Origin: Bacteroidota bacterium
Lineage (GTDB): Bacteria; Bacteroidota; Bacteroidia; Bacteroidales; NBLH01
Assembly (NCBI GenBank): GCA_025361565.1
Contig: JANYKN010000196.1
Location: 1-64,000 of the forward strand
Length of the DNA: 64,000 bases
Direction: 5' to 3'
Positions 1 through 9,374 of this stretch are shown in pieces; position 1 is the first letter of the stretch; every line of letters begins with the position of its first letter. The notes beneath the pieces are model-generated. The model worked only from the letters and a program-made list of their open reading frames with translations, had not been told where the DNA came from and ran no database searches. Made by a program: the position numbers and the translations under genes.

Positions 1-251
1 ACAAAAAGATTCTTTAATTTTACCACATAGTCACAGAGTTTTCTTACAGAACAATATAAATTAAGCAAGAATTGAAACTTATCAGTTTTGAGGATCAACC
101 AGCAGGTAATAATTCAAAAGTTCAACTATTAATTCGCATTAGTAATAATTAATTAACATACAATTCATTCAATTAATATAATCATGATATTAGGTTAACA
201 TTGTGGTAATAAAGCATCTGTATCTTTATATTGAATAAAAATGCAATTGCT

Positions 252-1385
252 ATGAATGAAAAATACATGTTCTTTTATCTGAAAACCGGAAGTGGACATT
301 TATCTACAGCTAAATCAGTAGCCGAGAAAATGCAGAATGAACAAAACGTTAATGTCGAAATTATCCTGGCAGATGGTTTGTCTGAATCAAAAACTTTTAT
401 AAAAAAAATACTTGAGGATGGCTATAAAAGCTCTGTTAATAAGGCGGTTTGGACTTATGAGTTTTTATATGCCTTACATAAAATAAAAATGGTTTCGAAA
501 ATAACTGCCTCCATTATTTCGCATATTGTAAAACGAGGTATCGAAAAACAAATTCTGGAAACAAAACCATTGAAAATAGCAGTGTTTCATTTCTTTCTGG
601 TAAAGCCAATAGCAGAAATTATAAAAAAACACAAACTCGAAATTCCAATCATTACGGTTGTAACCGATCCATTTACAGCACACCCAATATGGTTTTTGCA
701 AAAGAATCAAAACTATTTAGTATTCAGCGAATCACTAAAACAAAAATGTATAAACAACGGAATCAGTGAAAATAATTTACAAGTATTTCCATTTCCGCTA
801 AATAATAAATATTCCCAAAACTTAAGTGAATTCGAAAAAGAAAGAATCCGCTTAATCCATGGATTTGAACTAAATTCTAAAATGATATTGATTATAGGTG
901 GTGGAGATGGAATGCCGCGTGGAATGAAAATATTGAAAAATATCATGATTAAAAATGTTGATGCCGAAATAGCTATCGTTTGTGGCAAAAATGCCAGGCT
1001 TTATAATCAGGCGATGAATCTGAAAAATCAGTTTGGGCTTAATCGTCTTAAAGTCTTTGGTTTTATCGATTTTGTTTACTCTCTTATTGGCATTTCTGAT
1101 GTGGTTATAACCAAATGTGGCCCATCAACCATTATGGAAATATTGTTGATGGGCAAAGTTCCGGTAATTAACAATTATATATGGGAACAGGAAAAAGGCA
1201 ATATGGAATTTGTTTGTCAGCGCCATATGGGTATTATGGAAAAAAAGATAGATCGTTTGCCCGATTTACTTCATAGATTGGTAACAGATAATGATTTTTA
1301 TAATTCCATTGCAGGTAATATCAAAAATGCAACTTTAAGTAATGGCATTTGTCAGGTTTCGGATTATATTTTAAATTTTAGATAA
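252..1385 (+). CDS. MGDG-synthase/GT28-like glycosyltransferase
   Basis: Probable sugar transferase of the MGDG synthase / processive diacylglycerol glucosyltransferase type (GT28 fold), which moves a sugar from a UDP-sugar to a lipid or other acceptor at the inner face of the membrane. The N-terminus has the family's glycine-rich 'KTGSGHLSTAKSVAEKM' stretch (residues 11-27). The C-terminal half carries the donor-binding segment 'KCGPSTIMEILLMGKVPVI' (about residue 287). The track starts at a TTG at 231; I prefer the ATG at 252 because homology-like sequence begins just after it. It is about 377 aa, normal for the family. It stands alone, with a repeat patch downstream. The fold is fairly certain; the acceptor is unknown. 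Confidence 0.8.
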   Translation: MNEKYMFFYLKTGSGHLSTAKSVAEKMQNEQNVNVEIILADGLSESKTFIKKILEDGYKSSVNKAVWTYEFLYALHKIKMVSKITASIISHIVKRGIEKQILETKPLKIAVFHFFLVKPIAEIIKKHKLEIPIITVVTDPFTAHPIWFLQKNQNYLVFSESLKQKCINNGISENNLQVFPFPLNNKYSQNLSEFEKERIRLIHGFELNSKMILIIGGGDGMPRGMKILKNIMIKNVDAEIAIVCGKNARLYNQAMNLKNQFGLNRLKVFGFIDFVYSLIGISDVVITKCGPSTIMEILLMGKVPVINNYIWEQEKGNMEFVCQRHMGIMEKKIDRLPDLLHRLVTDNDFYNSIAGNIKNATLSNGICQVSDYILNFR

Positions 1386-1446
1386 TAAAAATTCAATGAA
1401 TATACTTGTTTGATACCCAATAAAGTGCATATTCCCCAATCTAATG

Positions 1447-1752
1447 CCAGAAAATCCAAAAGTGGAATCCAAATTAGCCATTCAGATATTAGAAAATGGC
1501 TTTTGAAAGTGCAAAAGTATGGTTCATGAATTAAAAGAGAGCTTTTACACTTCAAAAACCTATTCCAGAATTCAGAAAAGGCAAAATGGAACTCCAAAAG
1601 TGGTTTCCAACATTCAGAATGCCATAAATGGAGTTGCAAAAGTGCATCCAACATTCAGGAAATGGAAAATTGAACGACAAAAGTGATTTCCAACATTCGG
1701 AATGCCATAAATGGAGCTACAAAAGTGGTTTCCAACATCCAGGACAATTTAA
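1447..1752. repeat. Degenerate 21/42-bp tandem repeat patch
   Basis: About four imperfect 42-bp units lie between 1565 and 1752, each made of two 21-bp halves: one like 'CAAAAGTGGTTTCC' and one like 'AACATTCAGAATGCCATAA'. More decayed copies extend left to about 1447. The patch fills the gap between the glycosyltransferase and the MORN gene. The + ORF at 1628-1921 reads through it but then runs antisense to the MORN gene, so the patch does not look coding. Confidence 0.7.
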
Positions 1753-2216
1753 TTATATGTTTTTCTTGCAATTTCTTCTCCTTTATCATTATACTTTATC
1801 CATGTACCTGTTTTTTCTCCATTTTTATATTGCATCAGGTATAACAAATTGCCGTTATCATCCCAGATTTTCCAGGTTCCATCTTTTTTATCATTCAAGT
1901 AGTTTGCTTCAGCAGTTTTAATATTTTCAGTGTTGTATGTAAGCCAAAGACCATCCATTAAATTCTGTTTGTATGAATATACTTCGTGGATTTTACCATC
2001 CTCAAAGTAAAGGTTAACCTTGCCGTCCTTGATACCGTCAATTAACTCTATTTCCAATTTAACGGCGCCATTTTCATGAAATTCCCTATAAACGCCTGTA
2101 TATGGTAAACCTTCATTATCCAGGTATTTGCCATCTTTTAATTGAAGGGTCTGGCTATTTATATCGATGGAAAAAAAACATAGAGTAAAAAAGAAAATTG
2201 AAATAATTTGTTTCAT
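1749..2216 (-). CDS. MORN-repeat protein, secreted
   Basis: A 155-aa protein with an N-terminal signal peptide ('IISIFFFTLCFFSIDINSQ') followed by repeated MORN/YwqK-like units of the form 'G...Y.ENG.....Y.DGK.DG' (for example 'YREFHENGAVKLEIE', 'YFEDGKIHEVYSY', 'IWDDNGNLLYLMQY', 'WIKYNDKGEEIARK'). In Bacteroidota such proteins are often annotated 'toxin-antitoxin YwqK family antitoxin', but no toxin lies nearby and the name carries little functional weight. It is likely periplasmic or surface exposed, perhaps binding peptide or lipid. It is monocistronic, and its stop lies against the degenerate repeat patch. Family assignment is good; the role is unknown. Confidence 0.75.
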   Translation of the reverse strand: MKQIISIFFFTLCFFSIDINSQTLQLKDGKYLDNEGLPYTGVYREFHENGAVKLEIELIDGIKDGKVNLYFEDGKIHEVYSYKQNLMDGLWLTYNTENIKTAEANYLNDKKDGTWKIWDDNGNLLYLMQYKNGEKTGTWIKYNDKGEEIARKTYN

Positions 2217-2925
2217 TTGTAAATTTTAAAAGGTTAATAATATTGCTACACAAAAATAATAAGTTTTTTGTGATAGGATTAATTTAAATTTCATGTTCAA
2301 AGATGGATGAACACAGTTAAAGTAGATGATTCCTGATCTTCTTAAAATATGGGTTAAGTTCATAATATTATACTAAAAATATTAAACCTAAATTTTAATT
2401 CAGATTAAAGATAAATTTTCTATTTCTATTTTGTCAGATTGGATTAAGATCGTAAAACATAAACACTAATGAGTTCATAGTTCAGCAAATAACGAACATG
2501 AAGTTAAGTCTTTTTGTTTTTATTTTCCGTAAAAAGACTAGTCCTATTAACCTTCTTTTCCTTCGGCAGAATCCTATTAGCTATCCTCAATAGTTCTGTA
2601 TTTTCTTTTTTCTTTTCCATGATGAAAAGAAACAAAAATCTAGACAACTAGCGATAGCGACTCATGAATACCTTTAATATATTTATAAAGTCATGAATAA
2701 AAATATCCTTTTCGGTTCATTTACTTTCAGTAGGAGCACGGCCGACGGATTTTTGTCGAAGAACGCCTAAATCTCACTGTATTTTCGGCCTTATGGTAGT
2801 CATTTTTTTTATTTTACCTAATGAGCCGCAAGATATTAATATCGAATTTCATAAGTATTATTTCAATTTATCAAAGTTGAACTATTCAGATTTTGAAGTT
2901 AGATGATTCAAATCAAATAAACAAA
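2217..2925. other. Long non-coding gap
   Basis: About 700 bases with no convincing gene on either strand. The stretch around 2600-2790 ('GAAAAGAAACAAAAATC' followed by 'GCACGGCCGACGG') is richer in G+C than its surroundings and looks like decayed repeat or gene-remnant DNA. I could not identify it. Confidence 0.4.
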
Positions 2926-2946
2926 AGCCGCCTTTTTGAGGCGGCT
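2926..2946 (-). terminator. Rho-independent terminator of the TBDT-lipoprotein operon
   Basis: On the minus strand AGCCGCC-TCAAAAA-GGCGGCT forms a perfect 7-bp G+C-rich stem followed by TTTGTTT. It lies 28 bases past the stop codon of the lipoprotein gene. Confidence 0.85.
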
Positions 2947-2973
2947 CATGAATAGTTAACATTATCAAAGGAA

Positions 2974-4617
2974 TTAGTAATTGGTGTTCTGAGGATCAAA
3001 ATTACACCATCCTGAAGTCCAGTCTGTAGTACCAAATGCACCACGATAGTTTGGCGTTTTATCTATAAACGCATTTCCACTCAAATTGGTGTTTGTGAAC
3101 GATGCACCTGAAGTAAGCACAATGTTGCCAACAGCTGGTAACAAACTTGGTGAGGTTATGCTCAATAAGTTAGCACCCAATATATCTGTTAAACTTGCTG
3201 TTGCATTATTTCTTGAAGGATTTTCGAAATATGACTGTGTTTGCGCAATGGTATAAGCAACATTAGGTGTACCTGAGGTTTCTCCATAATTTGCTGTCAT
3301 ACCACCAAGTATACAATTTTCGATTTGAACGATATTGTCATCCGCTTTGGTAGGTGTATTTCCTAAAGTTCCATCCAATAATAATCCGGTTGGCCAACCA
3401 ACAAAAACAGAATTATAAGAACATAATTGCGAAGACCTGCGGATGTGCATTGCACGTTTGAATAAATGTCCAACAGGAAGTGTTGCAGATGATGCCAATG
3501 GACCATATAAGGTAACATTACAGAATATTGGATGAGATGTTGGGGTAAGCAAAGATCCTTCAGCATCGTTATCTGATTCAAATCCATTTGAACCTGATTG
3601 GTCTGATATATCAGCATCGCGGATACCTAAAAGAAACTGGCATGTGCCTGAATATCCATTGTCTGTATCATATTCATCGTCCAAGCCACGGATACATACT
3701 AAATACTTACAGTTTACTGATCCACCAAACCATTCAAAAGAATCGTCGCCAGAATAGGATACCTGAATATGATCGATGGTTGTACCTCTACCTACTGCGT
3801 ATAATGTCAAACCATTTATTTCGCTATTGGCAGTTGATGTAAGCGCAATACCGGGAAATTCAATGCGAACATATTGAAGTACGCCAGAATTGTCATCATC
3901 GTCAGATCCACCATATTCCGAACCAATTCCACCTTCGGCAATACCTACTCCTGTGCCATTGTCATGTTTGTTTGTTTTGGCCTTGCCTAAAAGCACCAAT
4001 CCACCCCAATCACCTGAATGACGAGAACCTACTGGTTTATCAGAAGTAAAAACGATAGGTTTTAGAGCAGTGCCCTGAGCCATAATTTTAGAACCTCGTT
4101 CAATCATCAATGCAGCTTTTGTTCCTGAAATTCCTTGAATAATAGTTCCTGCCTCAATAGTGAGTGTTGCATTGTTTTTTACATAAACAAAGCCTGATAA
4201 TTTATAACGGGCAACTGCATACCATTTTTGATCAGCTGTTATATCCCCACTGATTGTAATTACTTGACCACTTGATGGTGTTACGGTAACAGTACAAATA
4301 GCTTTTAATGTTGTATCTAATGTAGAAGTAGCAATAATATTGGTTTCCCCTAATGCAACTCCAGTAACTACTCCATCAGCTACAGTTGCAATAGATGCAT
4401 CGTCCGATTTCCATGTCAGTTCTTGGTTTGTTGCATCACTGGGTGTAAAAACAACCGAAAGCATATCAGTTGCACCTATTGCCACAGAAGTATTTGCTTT
4501 ATTAAGTGTAATGCCTGTTAAAGCTACATTTTCATCCTTTTTACATGATGAAACAACAAATAGCGAGCTCATTAATATCAGAGCAAGCATTGAAATGTTA
4601 AATTTAAACTTTTTCAT
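2974..4617 (-). CDS. Big2-domain / beta-helix surface lipoprotein
   Basis: A 547-aa predicted lipoprotein. The signal peptide ends in 'VVSSCKKDE', with lipidated Cys25. Residues about 32-112 form a bacterial Ig-like (Big2) domain ('VALTGITLNK...TWKSDDASIATVADGVVTGVALGETNI'). The rest is a long region with beta-helix character ('ATLTIEAGTIIQG', 'KPIVFTSDK', 'GDWGGLVLLGKA', 'GVLQYVRIEFPG') of a type common in Bacteroidota outer-membrane lipoproteins. An acidic 'GGSDDDDNSG' loop could bind metal. It lies 77 bases downstream of the TonB-dependent receptor gene on the same strand and before a strong terminator, so the two are probably co-transcribed. It may be the substrate-binding partner of the receptor. 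There is no SusD similarity and no T9SS C-terminal signal. Confidence 0.75.
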   Translation of the reverse strand: MKKFKFNISMLALILMSSLFVVSSCKKDENVALTGITLNKANTSVAIGATDMLSVVFTPSDATNQELTWKSDDASIATVADGVVTGVALGETNIIATSTLDTTLKAICTVTVTPSSGQVITISGDITADQKWYAVARYKLSGFVYVKNNATLTIEAGTIIQGISGTKAALMIERGSKIMAQGTALKPIVFTSDKPVGSRHSGDWGGLVLLGKAKTNKHDNGTGVGIAEGGIGSEYGGSDDDDNSGVLQYVRIEFPGIALTSTANSEINGLTLYAVGRGTTIDHIQVSYSGDDSFEWFGGSVNCKYLVCIRGLDDEYDTDNGYSGTCQFLLGIRDADISDQSGSNGFESDNDAEGSLLTPTSHPIFCNVTLYGPLASSATLPVGHLFKRAMHIRRSSQLCSYNSVFVGWPTGLLLDGTLGNTPTKADDNIVQIENCILGGMTANYGETSGTPNVAYTIAQTQSYFENPSRNNATASLTDILGANLLSITSPSLLPAVGNIVLTSGASFTNTNLSGNAFIDKTPNYRGAFGTTDWTSGWCNFDPQNTNY

Positions 4618-4694
4618 TTTGTTTTATTAATTTAGTTGATATTCAATTTTAAACTTAAAGTGTTACTAATTATAATGGTTTGATATAGTGATTT

Positions 4695-7559
4695 TTAAAT
4701 TTTTAAAGTTATACCCAGTGTAAACATCCTTCCGGGATAATACAGTTTAGTGACTTGTTCCCGATCAAAATTTTTAGTTCCGGAGCTGCCATATAAGCTC
4801 ATGTCTACATTGGTTTTAACGTTTTGCGAAAATTCAACCTTTTGGTTCAGTAAATCTTTAATTCCGCCTTTGATTTCTATAAGCCGCCCTATTTTTTTGC
4901 TTATGCTTAAATCGACCAAATTTCTTGGGTTTTCATATATGTCCGGAATGTCCTCCCATTGGTTCGGAGAAGGCCTTCCAACTGCTGAAATTCTTTTACC
5001 AATTATATTATATACAAGGTTTATCATCAATCCATTCTTGTCGTTTTGATAATATAAACCAGCATTAACAATATAAGGCGATTGTCCCTGCAATGGGCGG
5101 TTGCGCTTTAAATCGCCATTTCCTGAACTAATCTGGCTATTTATTAAGGATCCGTTGAATATAACAGCAAAGTTTTTCAGTCCTATAAATTCCAGATTTT
5201 TCTTAAGTTCAATCTCTAATCCATAACTATAGGCCGATTCAATATTTTCGAAAGAGTATTGTGTTGGATTGTTTCCTAAAATAATGAACTCAATGGCATT
5301 GGTAAATTGTTTATAGAAAGCTCCGACTGTGAATATCTCATCAGGTGATGGATATAACTCGTAACGTAAATCGAAATTATTAATATAGGCTTGTTTAATA
5401 TTTTCGTTTCCATAAATTCCTGCATTCAAATTGAAATCGACAAAATAAAAAGGCGCAATCTCCCTAAATTCTGGGCGATTGATAGTTTTTCCATATGCCA
5501 ACCTAAACAGACTTTTATCATTTAGGTGAAATATGGCATTTACAGAAGGAAACAAGTTTAATGTATCTCTTATCGGATCTACTTTAGTGCTTGTTCCATT
5601 TTTATAACTGTGCAAAAACTGTTTGTCCTTTTCTGCTCTTAAGCCAATATTAAATTCCAATTTAGAAATTGGGATTTTAAACATCAAATAAGCGGCTTCT
5701 AAATCAGATCCGGCTGTATATGAATCTGATTTATCGGTGTTTTCAATAAGTTTAATCCCATCGGTTAAATTGTGATTGGGATCGGTAAAAATTAAATCAG
5801 GATTTAGATCTGTACTACTGAATGTACTTCCAGTTGAAGCGTATCCAAAGTTTCGGGAGTTAAATTCACGATCTTTTCTTTCATAGTAAATTCCGGCTTT
5901 TAATTCAAGTTTCTCTTGAAATAAATCCAATTCTTTTGTAAAATTAATTGCACCGGATATAAGCCTTTCACCAAGATCCAACCACCTTCTTGATTGTGAA
6001 GATAAATCACCATTTGGTGAAAAAAGCATCATGTATTTTGTAGTATCTTCAGGATTCTGAATATACCTGTAACGCTTTAAATCCGGTTCGTTTTTATTGG
6101 TTTTCGAATAACCTATAGTCCAATCCAACTTGGTCTTATTATCTTTCATGGTATGAAAGCCCCCAAGTTGTCCGGAATAAATCGACCTGCTTAAAAAGCC
6201 AAGTTCTGTAGATTTAATATATCTGCCATCGTTGTACCATTCCCTTCCATCCCTCATGGTTGTTCGGGTATAGCCTATCTGGTTAAATAAATTTCGAAAC
6301 TCAATTTTATTATTTTTGTTCAGATTGATTGCCCAGTTATGTATAAAACCAATCTTAACCGTATTGGTATATTGCTTATCATGGAACTCATCTACTAGCG
6401 ATGGTTTATCAATCTGATAACTATAGATGGAATAATTGTTGTTTATTTTAATATCATTAAAGTCGTTGGAATTACTGTATGTCAAAGCTGTTATATTTCC
6501 CAAGGTTCTGTTCCCCATATTGAATTTGTGTGAAATACCAATTAAGAACCTTTGATCCGGAATTGCATTTTGTTTATTTGGTTCCCATGATTTGTTCATG
6601 CTTTGACCTATTCCGTTTACCTTTTCCTGAAGTGCCGGATTCTGGGCATTGTTATAGCCCTGAAGGTTGGTTGGCATTTCTTTGGGTATTGAGCGAAATC
6701 CATTATCATAGCCCAGCCAATCGGTTTTGCTTCCTTCATATTTATAAAAATCATTAAAAGTGGCTCCCTGGTTTACAGATGAACTATAGGAGAAGACAAC
6801 ATTGTTTTCCTCAGGAATAGCTTTGGTCGTTATTTTAATAAAACCGCCTGTATAATCTGATGGAAAATCTGCTTCTGCTGTTTTATAAACCATAATATTG
6901 TCAATCATGGAACTGGGAATAACATCAAAAGAAAAAGCTTTTGTGTCGGTTTCTGAGCTTGGTGTGGCCGCATTGTTTAGCCAAACTGTATTATAGCGCT
7001 GCGAAAGACCACGGACGATAATAAATTTATCATCGATAATCGTAATTCCGGGAATGCGCTTTACCACATCAGCTGCATCTTTATCTTGCGATTTGGAAAT
7101 GAGTTGGCTCGATATGCCATTTGCCAAACCCACACTGCCTTTTATTGATTTGATTAAGGAAACCTCATTGGTGGTTGAACGATTCCCTGTAATCTGAACT
7201 GTATTGAGGTTTATTGAAGTTGGAACAAGGAATATTTCAACTTTATTAAAATTTCCTGCTGTTACCGTGATTTCATCCGAAATAAACTCATCATATGAAA
7301 TATATGAAACCTTTAGTTTGTAGGTTCCAGGACTTATATGTTCAAGTTCGAATTGTCCATCGAGATCTGTTATTATTCCAATGTTTGTACCTTCAATTAC
7401 AACCTCTGCACCAATTAGCGTTTCGTTGGTGTTTTTATCTCTGACAATACCTTTTATCAATCCCGATTGGGCAAAAATTGCTCCTGAAAGTGTTAATAGT
7501 AGAATTGACAAACAAAATTTATTGATGTGTTTTTTTAATCGATTAGTTATTCTTTGCAT
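4695..7559 (-). CDS. TonB-dependent outer-membrane receptor
   Basis: A 954-aa outer-membrane transporter. In order it has a signal peptide (residues 1-30, ending 'LSGAIFAQ'), a carboxypeptidase-regulatory-like domain (about 33-115, 'GLIKGIVRDKNTNETLIGAEVVIEG'), a plug domain (about 140-245, including 'DKDAADVVKRIPGI' and 'DFPSDYTGGFIKITTKA'), and a 22-strand-type barrel ending in 'YYPGRMFTLGITLKI'. It imports a substrate energised by TonB/ExbBD; the substrate is not evident. It is not a SusC: it lacks SusC-specific motifs and there is no SusD beside it. First gene of a likely two-gene operon with the Big2 lipoprotein. Confidence 0.88.
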   Translation of the reverse strand: MQRITNRLKKHINKFCLSILLLTLSGAIFAQSGLIKGIVRDKNTNETLIGAEVVIEGTNIGIITDLDGQFELEHISPGTYKLKVSYISYDEFISDEITVTAGNFNKVEIFLVPTSINLNTVQITGNRSTTNEVSLIKSIKGSVGLANGISSQLISKSQDKDAADVVKRIPGITIIDDKFIIVRGLSQRYNTVWLNNAATPSSETDTKAFSFDVIPSSMIDNIMVYKTAEADFPSDYTGGFIKITTKAIPEENNVVFSYSSSVNQGATFNDFYKYEGSKTDWLGYDNGFRSIPKEMPTNLQGYNNAQNPALQEKVNGIGQSMNKSWEPNKQNAIPDQRFLIGISHKFNMGNRTLGNITALTYSNSNDFNDIKINNNYSIYSYQIDKPSLVDEFHDKQYTNTVKIGFIHNWAINLNKNNKIEFRNLFNQIGYTRTTMRDGREWYNDGRYIKSTELGFLSRSIYSGQLGGFHTMKDNKTKLDWTIGYSKTNKNEPDLKRYRYIQNPEDTTKYMMLFSPNGDLSSQSRRWLDLGERLISGAINFTKELDLFQEKLELKAGIYYERKDREFNSRNFGYASTGSTFSSTDLNPDLIFTDPNHNLTDGIKLIENTDKSDSYTAGSDLEAAYLMFKIPISKLEFNIGLRAEKDKQFLHSYKNGTSTKVDPIRDTLNLFPSVNAIFHLNDKSLFRLAYGKTINRPEFREIAPFYFVDFNLNAGIYGNENIKQAYINNFDLRYELYPSPDEIFTVGAFYKQFTNAIEFIILGNNPTQYSFENIESAYSYGLEIELKKNLEFIGLKNFAVIFNGSLINSQISSGNGDLKRNRPLQGQSPYIVNAGLYYQNDKNGLMINLVYNIIGKRISAVGRPSPNQWEDIPDIYENPRNLVDLSISKKIGRLIEIKGGIKDLLNQKVEFSQNVKTNVDMSLYGSSGTKNFDREQVTKLYYPGRMFTLGITLKI

Positions 7560-7853
7560 GATAAATTTTACAATTTTAATTTCGATGCAAAGAAAGTTTG
7601 CTTACATTACCAGAATGTTAAGCCAAAATTATTTTATTCTTTAAATAATGTTAATTTAATGTTAATTGACTGATTTGTTTGTTTTTATAGTCAAACTGGT
7701 GAGCATTCAGATTGGTAATGATAATATTAGCGAAAGATTATTGCTTTAAATTTTGAGAAAAATGTAATAACTATCTTCTTAAAATTCAATTTGCTACATT
7801 CGGGGATCAAAGTTGAAAACAAATTAATTTTTCAATCTGTCGAAATGGTATTA

Positions 7854-9170
7854 TTAGGCATTTAAATAAACCTTCAAAACATAAATTGACAATAAAATAG
7901 CCGAATAAGTAAACATGTCCTTAAATGCAATATATTTAACTGAAGGGATTTGTATTTTTTGTCTAAGTAAAATAGCGAGTATAATTTTTTCGAAAAAATA
8001 AGCAACGAGTGTTCCATATGCTACTCCTAAATATCCAAAATATTGAATAAGAGTAAGACTTGCAATAACATTTACCACGAGTTCTAAAAAAGCAATTTGC
8101 AATATGAGCATATTCTTTTTTAATCCCATTAAAATGGTTTGAGGAAATATAAATCTACTGATTATCAGCAATAAATAGATATCAAAGACTTTATAGCTTT
8201 GATTGAAGTTTTTATTAAATACCAAAGGAAAAATAAACTGACTGCTGGCAAGCAAAACGATTGCAATTGGGAAGGAATAATGCATCATTCTTTTTGAATT
8301 ACTTTTTATTTCGGCAAGATTTTTTTCCAGGTTTTCTTTTTTAGCCAACAAGGGAATCATGCTTGATCCAAAGGCATTTGCAATAAGCAAAAACAAAGGA
8401 AATTCGCGAGCGCCATACCTGAATATCGCAAAAGTGTTGGAATCATAATTTAAACTAATAATCAACGAGTCAATATACGTTGCCGATCCTACCAACAAGG
8501 CTGTAAATATAAGTGGAGACGATAATTTCAATAATTGCTGCATCTCACTTTTTATTAATTTAAACAACGAATATTTAACCATCAGGCTTATCAAATAAAT
8601 ATTTTTTATTGTTGCCCATAAGATTAGCCCCAAAAAACACCAACTTACAGTAAATCCTAAAAATGCCGGAATGCCAATAATTAAAAAAGGTAAGACTAAA
8701 GAAATTATACCATATTTTATAAGCGTGTTATATTGTTTTTCTAATAAAAGGATGAATTCAATCAAAAATGTGGAGGGATTTATTAAGTTGTAAATGAAAA
8801 ACAGTAGAAAGTCTTCCGGTGAAATTGAAGCTGAAATTTTTGAAGGATTTATCTGATACAAAATCCAAATTGCCAATACACTTATGAATGAAAAAATAAG
8901 GATTAATAAATAAGTGTTGTAAAATAATGTCTTTTTATTGTTTATATTCTTAATTGCATCCGGATAAGAAGTTAACAATCCTTGAGTAATTCCTATTATC
9001 CAAAAAAAGCTTATTGAAGACGAATAAAAAATGAAAGATTCAAAAACGCCTAAATCTGATAATGTTAGATAGCTTTTAGCCAATGCAATGCTAACCAATA
9101 TTGAGGAACCGTATTTAAAAACCTGAAAGACCTGAAATGAATTAATATGGTTAATTTTGAGTTTGGGCAT
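7854..9170 (-). CDS. Polysaccharide/oligosaccharide flippase (Wzx-like)
   Basis: A 438-aa integral membrane protein with about 12 hydrophobic segments and the pattern of the MOP superfamily (polysaccharide biosynthesis proteins): short charged loops such as 'KSEMQQLLKLSSPLIFTALLVGSATYIDSLIIS' and 'FRYGAREFPLFLLIANAFGSSMIPLLAKKE'. It would flip lipid-linked glycans across the inner membrane. No glycan cluster is adjacent; the flanking genes are a TonB receptor and a divergent BNR protein. Length fits the family, and the ATG start at 9170 gives an N-terminus leading directly into the first membrane segment. Confidence 0.78.
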   Translation of the reverse strand: MPKLKINHINSFQVFQVFKYGSSILVSIALAKSYLTLSDLGVFESFIFYSSSISFFWIIGITQGLLTSYPDAIKNINNKKTLFYNTYLLILIFSFISVLAIWILYQINPSKISASISPEDFLLFFIYNLINPSTFLIEFILLLEKQYNTLIKYGIISLVLPFLIIGIPAFLGFTVSWCFLGLILWATIKNIYLISLMVKYSLFKLIKSEMQQLLKLSSPLIFTALLVGSATYIDSLIISLNYDSNTFAIFRYGAREFPLFLLIANAFGSSMIPLLAKKENLEKNLAEIKSNSKRMMHYSFPIAIVLLASSQFIFPLVFNKNFNQSYKVFDIYLLLIISRFIFPQTILMGLKKNMLILQIAFLELVVNVIASLTLIQYFGYLGVAYGTLVAYFFEKIILAILLRQKIQIPSVKYIAFKDMFTYSAILLSIYVLKVYLNA

Positions 9171-9374
9171 TGGACGTACAATAGTGAAACAAAATTTTTT
9201 TTCGGAAAAGTATAAAGTTTAGGTTATGTAAATCGCTAAAGTATTGATTTTATTATATTTCGTATTATTTTAAATTATAATAATAAATAAAAACAGTATC
9301 ATTTTAATTGGTCAAAGTACATATAATTATTAAATTTATCACCTAAAATAATTCTCGTAAACCTCAACATTAAT

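Noticed and set aside
1628-1921. 97-aa + strand ORF through the 42-bp repeats
   Set aside because: Its second half is antisense to the MORN gene, and the repeat-derived peptide has no protein-like conservation signal; the repeats themselves vary by single bases (41 versus 42), which breaks the frame.
1749-2216. Antitoxin of a toxin-antitoxin pair
   Set aside because: The YwqK-antitoxin label follows MORN homology only; no toxin gene is adjacent and the protein is exported.
4695-7559. SusC of a polysaccharide utilisation locus
   Set aside because: No SusD gene and no glycoside hydrolases beside it; the plug and barrel motifs look like general TonB receptors.
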